Source: Alteriqipengyuania halimionae
GTDB lineage: Bacteria; Pseudomonadota; Alphaproteobacteria; Sphingomonadales; Sphingomonadaceae
Length of the DNA: 64,000 nucleotides
Reading direction: 5' to 3'
Assembly: GCF_009827575.1 (NCBI RefSeq)
Contig: NZ_WTYR01000001.1
Span: forward strand, 868,001-932,000
Shown here in pieces: positions 27,722 to 36,707 of the stretch. The notes beneath the pieces are model-generated. The model did not search any database and was not told the DNA's origin. It saw only the letters and a list, made by a program, of their open reading frames with translations. Position 1 is the first letter of the stretch, and every line of letters starts with the position of its first letter. Made by a program: the position numbers and the translations under genes.

Positions 27722-29079
27722 CCGATAGCAAACCGAAACTCCTGATCGTCGAGGACGACGCCGGCCTGCAGGCGCAGCTCAAATGGGCCTATGAAGACTT
27801 CGACGTCATCGCGGCGACCGATCGCGCTTCGGCAATTTCGGCCTTGCGGGCCGAAAGCCCTGCTGTGGTGACGCTCGATCTGGGATTGCCGCCCGATCCG
27901 GACGGGACCAGCGAGGGCTTCGCCGTGCTTGACGAGATCATGGCGCTGAAGCCCGATACCAAGGTGGTCGTCGCCAGCGGGCACGGCGCACGGGAGAGCG
28001 CCCTCGATGCAATCGCCAAGGGGGCCTACGATTTTTATCAGAAGCCGGTCGATATCGAGCAACTCGGCCTGATTGTGCGCCGCGCGCTAAGTCTCCACCA
28101 GATCGAGGAGGAAAACCGCAAGCTCGCGATCCGCGCCGACGACGATAACAAGGTTCTTGGGCGGATGATCACCGCCGCGCCAGAAATGGTCCGCGTGGCG
28201 CGGACGATCGAGCGCGTGGCGAACACCAACGTCTCGGTCATGCTGCTCGGCGCGAGCGGGACGGGCAAGGAATTGCTGGCGCGGGGCCTGCACGATGCCA
28301 GCGACCGCGCCGATGGCGAATTCGTCGCGATCAATTGCGCGGCGATCCCGGAAAACCTGCTCGAAAGCGAATTGTTCGGACACGAGAAGGGGGCGTTTAC
28401 CGGCGCGATCAAGACCACTGAGGGTAAGATCGAGCAGGCCAATGGCGGCACGCTGTTTCTCGACGAGGTCGGTGACATTCCGCTGCCGCTTCAGGTGAAG
28501 CTGCTGCGCTTCCTGCAGGAGCGCGTGATCGAGCGGATCGGCAGCCGAAAGTCGATCGCGGTCGATACGCGGATCGTCTGCGCGACCCATCAGGATCTTG
28601 AGGCGATGATTGCGGCGGGGAGCTTTCGCGAGGATCTGTTCTATCGCCTCGCCGAGATCGTGGTGAAGATCCCGGGCCTGGCCGATCGACCGGGCGATGC
28701 GACGCTGCTTGCGAAGGCCTTTCTGGCCAGATTTGCCGCCGACATGAACCCGTCGGTCAAAGGCTTTGCGCCCGACGCGCTTCAGGCAATCGATGAATGG
28801 GGTTGGCCGGGAAACGTGCGCGAACTCGAAAACCGGGTGAAGCGCGCGGTGATCATGGCCGATGGAAAGCTGGTGGGTGCCGAGGATCTCGACCTGACCG
28901 AAGACGAGGACGATGCCGATGTCCTCAATCTGAAGGCGGCGCGAGAAAAGACCGATCGCAAGATCATCCGCCGTGCGCTGTCGCGGACGGACGGCAATAT
29001 CTCGAGCACAGCCAAGCTGCTGGGAATCAGTCGTCCCACGCTTTACGACCTCCTCAAGCAGTATGACCTTCAGCACTGA
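27718..29079 (+). CDS. prsR: PEP-CTERM-box sigma-54 response regulator PrsR
   Basis: 453-aa NtrC-type activator. The receiver domain (residues 1-125) has acidic VEDD and the phospho-accepting Asp54 in TLDLGLPPD, plus the conserved Lys in YQKPV. The sigma-54 AAA+ domain (about 145-375) has Walker A GASGTGKE, GAFTGA (in HEKGAFTGAIK) for sigma-54 contact, and Walker B GGTLFLDEVGD. A Fis-type HTH closes the protein (GNISSTAKLLGISRPTLYDLL). Targets are expected to have -24/-12 promoters; none was clear in this window. Confidence 0.92.
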   Translation: MTDSKPKLLIVEDDAGLQAQLKWAYEDFDVIAATDRASAISALRAESPAVVTLDLGLPPDPDGTSEGFAVLDEIMALKPDTKVVVASGHGARESALDAIAKGAYDFYQKPVDIEQLGLIVRRALSLHQIEEENRKLAIRADDDNKVLGRMITAAPEMVRVARTIERVANTNVSVMLLGASGTGKELLARGLHDASDRADGEFVAINCAAIPENLLESELFGHEKGAFTGAIKTTEGKIEQANGGTLFLDEVGDIPLPLQVKLLRFLQERVIERIGSRKSIAVDTRIVCATHQDLEAMIAAGSFREDLFYRLAEIVVKIPGLADRPGDATLLAKAFLARFAADMNPSVKGFAPDALQAIDEWGWPGNVRELENRVKRAVIMADGKLVGAEDLDLTEDEDDADVLNLKAAREKTDRKIIRRALSRTDGNISSTAKLLGISRPTLYDLLKQYDLQH

Positions 29080-30895
29080 TCGTCCTTTCCGGCGCGGTCT
29101 GCTGCTGGCGGGCCTCGCCATCGGCGTAGCGCTGGGCGGGACCGCGATTGCGGCTCCCGGACAGTTGCAAGCGGCGCGCGATGCGATTGCACGGGGCGAT
29201 GCGGTCTCTGCCGAAGTGGCACTCGAACGCGCCACTGCCGACGGGGCAACGGACCGCGCGGTTGCCGCTTTGTGGGGCGAGGCCTGTTTGCTCGCCTATG
29301 ATTTCGATTGCGCGCGTCGGTGGCTCGCGCCGGGCGAGTTTGCAGAGGGCGAGGCCGTGCGAGGGTTTCAGCTGCTGGGGCGGGTTGAACGCGATGCCGG
29401 CAATCCGCAGGCCGCGGCCAACGCCTATGACCAGGCGCTCGCGCTCGACGAACGCAATGCCGATCTGTGGGTCGATATCGCCGAATTCCGCTATTGGGCG
29501 GGCGAGGAGGCGCTGGCCTATCAGGCGCTTGCCCACGCCCTGCGGCTCGATTCGGCATCGCCGCGCGCTCTTGCAATGCGCGCGCGTGTGATTCGCCAGC
29601 GCGACGGGTTGCTGCCCTCCCTTCCGTTGTTCGTCCAGGCAATTGACGCAGGACCCGGCGATCTCGGCCTGCTTCTCGAATACACCGCCGCACTCGGCGA
29701 GGCCGGGCAGGGAGCCGGTTTCCTCGCTGCTTCGCGTGCCGCCATCGGTCGCGGTGGCCAGAACATGGGGTTGTATCTCCAGTCGGTTCTGGCGGCGCGG
29801 GCGGGAGATTTCGAAACCGCGCGTACGCTGATGGAGCGGGTACCGCAGGGCATCGGTGGCCAGGGCGCGGAGATCCTGCGAGCGATCATCGACATCGAGC
29901 TCGGCAATCTGCGAAACGCGCAGGAGACGCTTGCCCGGTTCCACGATCGCGTTTCGGATGATCCGGTTGTGAACCGGCTCTACCTGCGGGCTCTCGCGCT
30001 GGATGATCGGAACCAGGCTATCGTCTCGATATTCGGTAACGCTGCCGAGGCCTATGGCGCCGAGCCGTACCTCAAGGTCGCAGTGGGCCGTGCTTTCGAG
30101 AAGCTAGGGCAGCGTGACCGCGCCGGCCGTCTGCTCGACCAGGCCGGTCGCAGCAATTCCTCGGGTTTCACGGTTGTGCCCGGTTTCGGAGCGGCCGTCG
30201 CCGGGGCCGCTTACGAGCGAAACCCGCGCAATTTCGATACCACGCGGGATTTTGTGGCGGGGCTGATCGCGGACAATCGCGCGGTCGATGCCGCGAGGGT
30301 TGCCGATTGGTTTGCGGAGGAATTCCCCACAACGCGCGCAGCGAGCATGCTCGCGGGCGACACAGCTCTTGCGAGCGGGGCCAATGCCAAGGCGCTACGA
30401 CATTATTCGCGCGCGGCGCAAATCCGTCAGTCCGATCGCTTGCTGCTGCGAATGGCGCACACGCTCGATCGGCTCGGGCGATCGCGCGATGCACGTGAGA
30501 AGGCCCAAACCTATCTCGCCAATCGTCCGGGCAATGCTCTGGCGTCACGGATTTTAGCGATGAAAGCGGCCGAAGCCGGCGACTGGGCGCTCGCGAGTGA
30601 ACTGCTGCGCTACCTGCTCGCCGGTCCGGGATCGCGCGATGTGGTGTTGCTGGCGCTGGCCGCGCGCGCCGAGAGCTATGTCGGTCGCCACGACGATGCG
30701 CAGCGCTTCGGGCGCCGGGCCATGGAATTGCAACCGTCGAACATGTTCGCCGCGACCAGCTATTCGCTTGCGCTCCAGCAGAGTGGGAAAACGAAGGACG
30801 AAGCCGATCGGCGCGCCGGGATTCATCCCGACGGAAGCCGATTTCCGCGTGCGCTCAGTCTACTGCGACAGGCTGCGGCGGCGCGCGGCGGTTGA
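29063..30895 (+). CDS. Exported tetratricopeptide-repeat protein (PrsT-like position)
   Basis: 610-aa protein with a signal sequence (RRGLLLAGLAIGVALGGTAIA, cleavage near residue 30) and TPR-like helix pairs throughout, for example AANAYDQALALDERNADLW and MAHTLDRLGRSRDAREKAQ. Its start lies inside the last 17 bases of prsR, so it is the fourth gene of this operon. Exosortase loci usually carry a TPR protein, PrsT, of about 900 aa; this one is shorter, so orthology is uncertain. The last 41 bp overlap the convergent DUF475 gene. Confidence 0.78.
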   Translation: MTFSTDRPFRRGLLLAGLAIGVALGGTAIAAPGQLQAARDAIARGDAVSAEVALERATADGATDRAVAALWGEACLLAYDFDCARRWLAPGEFAEGEAVRGFQLLGRVERDAGNPQAAANAYDQALALDERNADLWVDIAEFRYWAGEEALAYQALAHALRLDSASPRALAMRARVIRQRDGLLPSLPLFVQAIDAGPGDLGLLLEYTAALGEAGQGAGFLAASRAAIGRGGQNMGLYLQSVLAARAGDFETARTLMERVPQGIGGQGAEILRAIIDIELGNLRNAQETLARFHDRVSDDPVVNRLYLRALALDDRNQAIVSIFGNAAEAYGAEPYLKVAVGRAFEKLGQRDRAGRLLDQAGRSNSSGFTVVPGFGAAVAGAAYERNPRNFDTTRDFVAGLIADNRAVDAARVADWFAEEFPTTRAASMLAGDTALASGANAKALRHYSRAAQIRQSDRLLLRMAHTLDRLGRSRDAREKAQTYLANRPGNALASRILAMKAAEAGDWALASELLRYLLAGPGSRDVVLLALAARAESYVGRHDDAQRFGRRAMELQPSNMFAATSYSLALQQSGKTKDEADRRAGIHPDGSRFPRALSLLRQAAAARGG

Positions 30896-31919
30896 CCCGC
30901 ACCGACCACCAGAAGGACAAACCGATCAGCGCGCCACCGATCAAGCCGGTGATCGTCTCGGGAATGTGAACCAGCGCGCTGAACAGCATGATGCCGCCCA
31001 GCGTGATGATCGCCCAGAAGGCTCCGTGTTCGAGGAAGCGATATTGCGCCAGCGTGCCCTTGCGCACGAGATGGATCGTCATTGATCGCACGAACATGGC
31101 CCCGATGGACAGACCCAGCGCGATGATCACCATATTGTTCGACAAGGCGAAGGCACCGATCACGCCGTCGAAACTGAACGAGGCGTCGAGCACGTTGAGA
31201 TAGAGGAACCCGCCCAGGCCTGAGCGCACCACGGCGCCCTGCAAACGGGCTGCCTCTTCCTTCATTTCGAGGATCGTGTTGATCCCCTCCACCGCAATGA
31301 ACGTCACGAGGCCGAGGATACCGGCGGTTACGAAAGTGAGTGCGTCCTCCGCCGGAAGCTGGGTGGAAATGCCCCAGATCGCCAGCAAGAGAATTGCGAT
31401 CTCGGCAGCCGGAAGTGCAGCGAACTTCGCCAGATAGCGTTCGAGCACCGATATCCAGTGCACGTCCTTGTCCGCATCGAAGAAGAACTTAAGGCCGACC
31501 ATGGCGAGGAACGCGCCGCCGAAGCCGGCGATGCCGATCTGCGCCCCGCTGACGATCCGTTCGTATTCGGTCGGGTCGTTGAGCGAAAGACGGATGGTCT
31601 CCAAGGGACCAAGCCCCGCGGCAATCGCGACGATGGCAAGCGGGAAGACGATCCGCATGCCGAAGACGGCAAACGCGATACCCCAGGTCAGAAAGCGTCG
31701 CTGCCAGACTTCGTCCATGTTCTTGAGAACCGAGGCATTGACCACGGCATTGTCGAAACTGAGTGAGATTTCGAGAACCGACAGGATCACAATGATCCAC
31801 AGCACCTCGAGCATTCCCACGAAATTGCCGGTGCTGGCCCAACCGTACCAAGCTCCCAGGCCAAGGCAGACGAGCGTGAAAATCAGCGAGAAGCCGTAGA
31901 AGCGAAGCATGGTCTGCAT
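30855..31919 (-). CDS. DUF475 integral membrane protein (TerC superfamily)
   Basis: 354-aa polytopic membrane protein with about nine hydrophobic segments. TerC-type acidic motifs inside helices are visible, for example LSVLEISLSFDNAVVNA and the similar second half DASFSFDGVIGAFALSNN, which suggest a repeated fold and metal-related transport. TerC relatives act in metal (Mn2+) export or tellurite resistance; function of the DUF475 branch is unknown. panB is 5 bp upstream, so both may be in one transcript. Confidence 0.88.
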   Translation of the reverse strand: MQTMLRFYGFSLIFTLVCLGLGAWYGWASTGNFVGMLEVLWIIVILSVLEISLSFDNAVVNASVLKNMDEVWQRRFLTWGIAFAVFGMRIVFPLAIVAIAAGLGPLETIRLSLNDPTEYERIVSGAQIGIAGFGGAFLAMVGLKFFFDADKDVHWISVLERYLAKFAALPAAEIAILLLAIWGISTQLPAEDALTFVTAGILGLVTFIAVEGINTILEMKEEAARLQGAVVRSGLGGFLYLNVLDASFSFDGVIGAFALSNNMVIIALGLSIGAMFVRSMTIHLVRKGTLAQYRFLEHGAFWAIITLGGIMLFSALVHIPETITGLIGGALIGLSFWWSVRVNRRAPPQPVAVD

Positions 31920-31924
31920 GGGGT

Positions 31925-32797
31925 CTACTTTTTCGGTTGGTAGGTCTGCTCGTCGCCGGGGAAAGCCCGGCTGCGAACCTCGCTCGCATATTGTGCGGCG
32001 GTTGCCGAGATCGTCTCGGCGATATCACCGTATTTCTTCACGAAGCGAGGGACCCGTTCGAACATGCCGAGCATGTCTTCGGCGACCAGGACCTGGCCAT
32101 CGCATCGGCCCGATGCGCCGATGCCGATCGTGGGAACGGCGACGTTCTCGGTGATCTCGATCGCGATCGGCTCGACCACGCCTTCGATCACGATGGCGAA
32201 GGCTCCGGCCTTATCGAGCGCCTTGGCGTCTCCAACGATCTTTTTCGCTTCCGCATCGCTGCGCCCACGCGCGCCATAGCCACCCAGCACGTTGACCGCC
32301 TGCGGGGTGAGCCCGACATGGCCCATCACCGGGATGCCGCGCTGGTTGAGGAAAGCGACCGTTTCCGCCATCGCTTCGCCGCCTTCGAGCTTCACCGCTG
32401 CCGCCCCGCTGGCCTTGAGCAGGTAAGCCGCGCTCTCGAACGCCTGTTCCTTCGATTGCTCGTAGCTGCCGAACGGCATGTCGACGATGACGACGGCATG
32501 GTAGCTCCCGCGCACGACCGCGGCGGCGTGGTTCGCCATCATCTCGAGCGTGACGGGAATCGTCGATGGCAGGCCGTAGATGACCTGCGCAAGCGAATCC
32601 CCGACCAGCAGCATGTCGCAATGCTCATCGAGCAATTGCGCTTGCCGGGCGGTGTAGGCCGTCAGCATGACGAGCGGCTCCTCGACCTTACCATCCTGCT
32701 TGTGGGCGCGGATTTTCGGCACGGTCAGGCGCTTCATCGGGGCGGGGGTGGGATTGGCGCGAGACGTCGCGGTATCGAGCTGGAAAGTCGTGGACAT
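31925..32797 (-). CDS. panB: 3-methyl-2-oxobutanoate hydroxymethyltransferase
   Basis: 290-aa TIM-barrel enzyme, first committed step of pantothenate (CoA) synthesis, using 5,10-methylene-THF and Mg2+. Family motifs: [65 protein letters not shown] and [16 protein letters not shown]. The ATG at 32797 follows AGAGGG; a GTG two codons upstream is also possible. panC is not adjacent. Confidence 0.95.
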   Translation of the reverse strand: MSTTFQLDTATSRANPTPAPMKRLTVPKIRAHKQDGKVEEPLVMLTAYTARQAQLLDEHCDMLLVGDSLAQVIYGLPSTIPVTLEMMANHAAAVVRGSYHAVVIVDMPFGSYEQSKEQAFESAAYLLKASGAAAVKLEGGEAMAETVAFLNQRGIPVMGHVGLTPQAVNVLGGYGARGRSDAEAKKIVGDAKALDKAGAFAIVIEGVVEPIAIEITENVAVPTIGIGASGRCDGQVLVAEDMLGMFERVPRFVKKYGDIAETISATAAQYASEVRSRAFPGDEQTYQPKK

Positions 32798-32896
32798 GCG
32801 CACCCTCTAGCAAATTGTGCTCTCGACGCGAGGGGTAAGTGGTTGCTAGCACGGCCAGCACATGTGCCCGGAGGGGGCAAAGGGAGGAATTTGGGA

Positions 32897-34336
32897 ATGG
32901 TTGCAGCGACCGACATGCACGGTATCGAGAAACGCGAAGGCTGGTCTTCGCGCTCGGCCTTTATCCTGGCCGCGATCGGCGCGGCGGTGGGGCTCGGTAA
33001 TATCTGGCGTTTTCCGACGCTTGCCGGGGAAAGCGGAGGCGGGGCCTTCGTGATTTTCTACATCGGCTGTGTGTTCCTGCTGGGCCTTCCGCTGTTGCTG
33101 GCAGAGATCTTCATCGGCCGCGCCGGCCAGACCGACGCGGTCGGATCGATCCGCAACGTCGCGGCGCATTCGCGGGCGAGCAGCAAATGGGGCTGGGTCG
33201 GCGGGCTTGGCGCCGTCGCGGCTTTCCTCGTCCTTTCCTTCTATTCGGTCGTCGCCGGGTGGGTGCTCTACTATGTAGGTGTCTTCGCCGGAGACTTCGG
33301 CAGCGCCCTGATGGCAGGCGAACCGTTCCGCGGTGCGCTGGCGGGTGAAAACGAAGCGGCTATCCAGCAACGCCTGGGCGACATGTTCGCCAATCCAGGT
33401 CTGATGCTCGGCATGCATGCGGTGTTCATGGGCCTGACGCTCTTCATCGTCGGTCGCGGGGTGCACGGCGGGATCGAGAAAGCCGCCACCTGGCTGATGC
33501 CGCTGTTTTTCGTGCTGCTGGTGGGTATCGTCATCTACGGAGCCGTCGTCGGTGACATGACCGATACGCTTGCCTTCCTGTTCACGCCGGACTGGTCGAA
33601 GCTGACGCCCGAAGTCATGAACGCCGCGCTCGGTCAGGCGCTCTTCTCGCTCTCGCTCGGCATCGCCGGGATCATCACCTACGGCTCCTACATCACCGAG
33701 GGCACCAAGCTCGGATCGACCGCCGCGCTCATCGCGGTGGCCGATACCGGCGTCGCACTGCTCGCAGGCCTGATGATCTTCCCGATTGTCCTGTCGGTCG
33801 GCCTCGATCCCGCCGCCGGGCCGACCTTGGTGTTCCAGACATTGCCCTTCGCGTTCCAGTCGATGCCGGCCGGTTCCCTGATCGGGATGCTGTTCTTCAT
33901 CCTGATCTTCGTCGCGGCTATCACCAGCTCGATCTCGATCCTCGAAGTGCCGACGGCCTGGGGTGTGGGCGAGCGGGGCTGGAGCCGACCCAAATCGACC
34001 CTGATCTTCGGCGGCGCCGCGTTCCTGGTCGGGATCGCCTGCCTGCTCGGCTACAATGTCTGGAAGGACGTGCATCCGCTCGGCTTCTGGGACATTTTCG
34101 CCGATCTCGATATCCTCGATACGGTCGACGGATTTACCGGCAAGATCATGCTCCCGCTCGGGGCGTTCTTCGTGGCCGTGTTCGTGGGCTGGAAGGCCGA
34201 TCGCAAGATGGTGGCCGAAACCACCGGACTTTCGAATGGCATGCTTGTGCTGTGGCGCTTCCTGCTCGCATGGCTGTGCCCGATTGCGGTGGCGATCATA
34301 CTGCTAACGGGACTGTTCCCCGCCATCCTGGGCTAA
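32897..34336 (+). CDS. Sodium-dependent neurotransmitter:sodium symporter (SNF) family transporter
   Basis: 479-aa membrane protein with about 11-12 helices that probably imports an amino acid or related amine with Na+. The TM1 family motif is complete: AAIGAAVGLGNIWRFP. Also seen are LPLLLAEIFIG, SLGIAGIITYGSYITEG and a C-terminal PIAVAIILLTGLFP helix. The ATG at 32897 follows GGGAGGAA. Substrate unknown. Monocistronic by position. Confidence 0.92.
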   Translation: MVAATDMHGIEKREGWSSRSAFILAAIGAAVGLGNIWRFPTLAGESGGGAFVIFYIGCVFLLGLPLLLAEIFIGRAGQTDAVGSIRNVAAHSRASSKWGWVGGLGAVAAFLVLSFYSVVAGWVLYYVGVFAGDFGSALMAGEPFRGALAGENEAAIQQRLGDMFANPGLMLGMHAVFMGLTLFIVGRGVHGGIEKAATWLMPLFFVLLVGIVIYGAVVGDMTDTLAFLFTPDWSKLTPEVMNAALGQALFSLSLGIAGIITYGSYITEGTKLGSTAALIAVADTGVALLAGLMIFPIVLSVGLDPAAGPTLVFQTLPFAFQSMPAGSLIGMLFFILIFVAAITSSISILEVPTAWGVGERGWSRPKSTLIFGGAAFLVGIACLLGYNVWKDVHPLGFWDIFADLDILDTVDGFTGKIMLPLGAFFVAVFVGWKADRKMVAETTGLSNGMLVLWRFLLAWLCPIAVAIILLTGLFPAILG

Positions 34337-34453
34337 ACGCGCGCCGCGTGACGAATTGCAATTGCGCCCGATCAAAACGGGCGTACATCGCGTCGTTGCG
34401 GACGATGAGTCGGGTAGGTCCCGACGGCACGGTCCGCCTGGGTCTTGCCGCCT

Positions 34454-36016
34454 ATGTTGCTGGGAAGGGTCAAGCCGCTCGACGCTATTCTCGAGACGGC
34501 TGAAAAGAAGTCGCTCCACCGATCGCTGGGTCCTCTGCAACTGATGCTGTTCGGCATTGGCTGCATTATCGGCACCGGCATCTTCGTTCTTACCGCTGCG
34601 GGTGCGCAGAAGGCCGGTCCGGGGCTGATGCTGGCCTTTGCGATCGCCGGTGCGATCTGCATCGTCGCCGCGCTTTGCTATGCCGAGATCGCAGCTGCCG
34701 TGCCGGTGTCGGGCTCTGCCTACACCTATACCTATGCCACGATGGGCGAATTCCTCGCCTGGACCGTGGGCTGGGCGCTGGTGCTCGAATACGCCATCGC
34801 GGCCAGCGCGGTCTCGGTGGGGTGGTCGGGCTATTTCGCAGGCTCGATACTTGGGGAAACGCTCGGCATCCATCTGCCGCCGTGGCTCGCCGCCGGGCCG
34901 CTTGTCTTGGGCGGGGCCGAGGGTGGCCTTATCAACCTGCCAGCGGCGATCATCGCCCTGCTCGTTATGTGGTTGCTGATGATCGGCACCAGCGAAAGCG
35001 CCAAGGTGAATGCGATCCTGGTTGCGATCAAGGTGACGGCGCTGACCATCTTCATCGCTCTGACGCTGCCGCAAGTCGATGCCGCGAAATTCAACCCGTT
35101 CCTGCCCGCCGGGGTGTTCGGCGGCTTCGGTACCGGGGTTGGTGCAGTCGGAGCAGCGGCGACGATCTTCTTCGCCTATGTCGGTTTCGACGCAGTGTCG
35201 ACCGCCGCCGAGGAGACCCGCGATCCGCAGCGCAACGTGCCGATCGGGTTGGTCGGGTCACTGCTGTTCTGCACCGTGTTCTACATCCTGGTCGCGGCAG
35301 GAGCGATCGGGACCATCGGCGGACAACCGATCATGGGACCCAACGGACTGCCGTTCCCGGCCGGGTCGGAAGAACTTGCGCGCCAATGCGCGCTGCCGGT
35401 CCATGCCGGTGCGCTGGTCTGTTCGGACGAGGCGCTCGCCCATGTGCTCCGCGCCATCGGCTATTCGGGCATCGGCAATGCGCTCGGTTATGCCGCATTC
35501 CTCGCGCTGCCGTCGGTAATCCTCGTCTTGCTGTTCGCACAGACCCGGATTTTCTTCGTGATGAGCCGCGACGGCCTGCTGCCCGAAAGGCTGAGCCGGG
35601 TGCATCCCAAGTGGAAGACACCGCATGTCGTCACCGCGATGACCGGAACGATCGTCGCGATTGCGGCGGCATTCTTCCCGGTCGGACAGCTCGCCGACAT
35701 TGCCAATGCGGGTACGCTCTACGCGTTTCTGATGGTCGCGGTAGCCGTGATGGTGCTGCGACGGACCGATCCGGAGCGGAAACGCTCGTTCCGTGTTCCT
35801 GCCCTTTGGTTGGTCGGTCCGGCGACCGTGATCGGCTGCGTCTTCCTGTTCTTCAACCTTCCGGTGGCGGCGATGCTCGTCTTGCCGATATGGTCGGCGC
35901 TCGGGATGCTGATCTATTTCGGCTATAGCCGCCGACACAGCCATCTTGGGTTGGGCACGATCGAAGTGCCCGAAACCGAGCTTGCCGACATCGAGCCGGA
36001 AGGTCCGCTCAGCTGA
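34454..36016 (+). CDS. APC-family amino acid permease
   Basis: 520-aa permease with 12 or more helices. TM1 has the APC signature GIGCIIGTGIFVLTAAGAQ and the following glycine-rich region AGPGLMLAFAIAGAIC-like sequence (GPGLMLAFAIAG). YAEIAAAVPVSGSAYTYTY marks TM2-3 and AYVGFDAVSTAAEETRDP the cationic amino acid transporter-type loop. A cysteine pair (QCALPVHAGALVCSDEA) lies in a large external loop. The ATG at 34454 is preferred over a TTG at 34445. A strong terminator follows 6 bp after the stop. Confidence 0.9.
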   Translation: MLLGRVKPLDAILETAEKKSLHRSLGPLQLMLFGIGCIIGTGIFVLTAAGAQKAGPGLMLAFAIAGAICIVAALCYAEIAAAVPVSGSAYTYTYATMGEFLAWTVGWALVLEYAIAASAVSVGWSGYFAGSILGETLGIHLPPWLAAGPLVLGGAEGGLINLPAAIIALLVMWLLMIGTSESAKVNAILVAIKVTALTIFIALTLPQVDAAKFNPFLPAGVFGGFGTGVGAVGAAATIFFAYVGFDAVSTAAEETRDPQRNVPIGLVGSLLFCTVFYILVAAGAIGTIGGQPIMGPNGLPFPAGSEELARQCALPVHAGALVCSDEALAHVLRAIGYSGIGNALGYAAFLALPSVILVLLFAQTRIFFVMSRDGLLPERLSRVHPKWKTPHVVTAMTGTIVAIAAAFFPVGQLADIANAGTLYAFLMVAVAVMVLRRTDPERKRSFRVPALWLVGPATVIGCVFLFFNLPVAAMLVLPIWSALGMLIYFGYSRRHSHLGLGTIEVPETELADIEPEGPLS

Positions 36017-36022
36017 TACAAG

Positions 36023-36052
36023 AAGGGCCGCGATCGTCTCGCGGCCCTTTTT
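36023..36052 (+). terminator. Rho-independent terminator after the APC permease
   Basis: Stem AAGGGCCGCGA, loop TCGTC, stem TCGCGGCCCTT followed by TTT. It lies in the gap between the permease and the convergent FMN-binding protein gene and may serve both. Confidence 0.88.
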
Positions 36053-36074
36053 CTGACTCAGAAAGTAATTTGGA

Positions 36075-36560
36075 TCAGAGGTCGACCTTGTCGACATGCT
36101 TCTCTTCGGCGTCGTCGTGGACGTTCATGCCGAGCGCCATCTTGGCCACATTGAGGAGGCCCATCTCGCCGCTCCAGATCTCGGCATCGCCGAGGTCCAT
36201 GCGCAGGAACAGCAGTTCGGGGTCATCCTTGCCACCGTCGTACCAGGCTTCGACGAAATTGCTCCAGAACTGGTCGAAACGCTCTTGGCTCGTTTCCTTC
36301 GTCAGCGTGCCGTCGAAACGGGCGTACATGTCATGGCCCTTGCCCTGGAAGGTCGCTTCCACCGCGCCCAGTTTGGCGAAATCGCTGTGGATGTGGGTGA
36401 AGAACCAGATCGAGCTGTTCGCATCCTTGTCGAGCTGTGGGCTCATCGGAACGGCAGTGCCGCTCTCGTTCTTGCGCTGAAGGAAAAGGAACGGCGAATC
36501 GGCGAGCGATTTCCAGAAAGCTTTCTTCAGTTCGTCGGGGTTGCCCTGTTCGGTCTTCAT
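36075..36560 (-). CDS. Pyridoxamine 5'-phosphate oxidase-like FMN-binding protein (general stress protein 26 type)
   Basis: 161-aa split-barrel flavin-binding protein of the general-stress type. Seen: FWKSLADSPFLFL, a strand block with VPMSPQLDKDANSSIWFFTH and ATFQGKGHDMYARFDGTLT, and LLFLRMDLGDAEIWSGEM near the C-terminus. The ATG at 36560 has a GGAGA site; the TTG one codon upstream is an alternative. Catalytic role unknown in this family. Confidence 0.8.
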   Translation of the reverse strand: MKTEQGNPDELKKAFWKSLADSPFLFLQRKNESGTAVPMSPQLDKDANSSIWFFTHIHSDFAKLGAVEATFQGKGHDMYARFDGTLTKETSQERFDQFWSNFVEAWYDGGKDDPELLFLRMDLGDAEIWSGEMGLLNVAKMALGMNVHDDAEEKHVDKVDL

Positions 36561-36690
36561 CAATGTGTCTCCGTTTGAATGTGTATTTGAAACACACCAT
36601 GGGGCCGCAATGTTCCATGCCGGTTGGTGGAGCGAGTGTGCGGAAGGTCGAAGCGACCGGGAAACAAAGGACTAGCCAAACCGAAAGCCA

Positions 36691-36705
36691 GAACATATAC
36701 AGAAC
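36691..36705 (+). promoter_or_regulatory. LexA (SOS) box upstream of the radical SAM-UdgX operon
   Basis: GAAC-ATATACA-GAAC is an exact match to the alphaproteobacterial LexA operator (GTTC-N7-GTTC on the other strand). The middle (TATAC) also resembles a -10 element, so repressor and polymerase would compete. It ends 2 nt before the GTG start. Confidence 0.75.
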
Positions 36706-36707
36706 AC

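Noticed and set aside
31937-32896. An N-terminal extension of the SNF transporter by about 320 codons
   Set aside because: The extension is antisense to panB and unlike any transporter sequence; a good ribosome site precedes the ATG at 32897.
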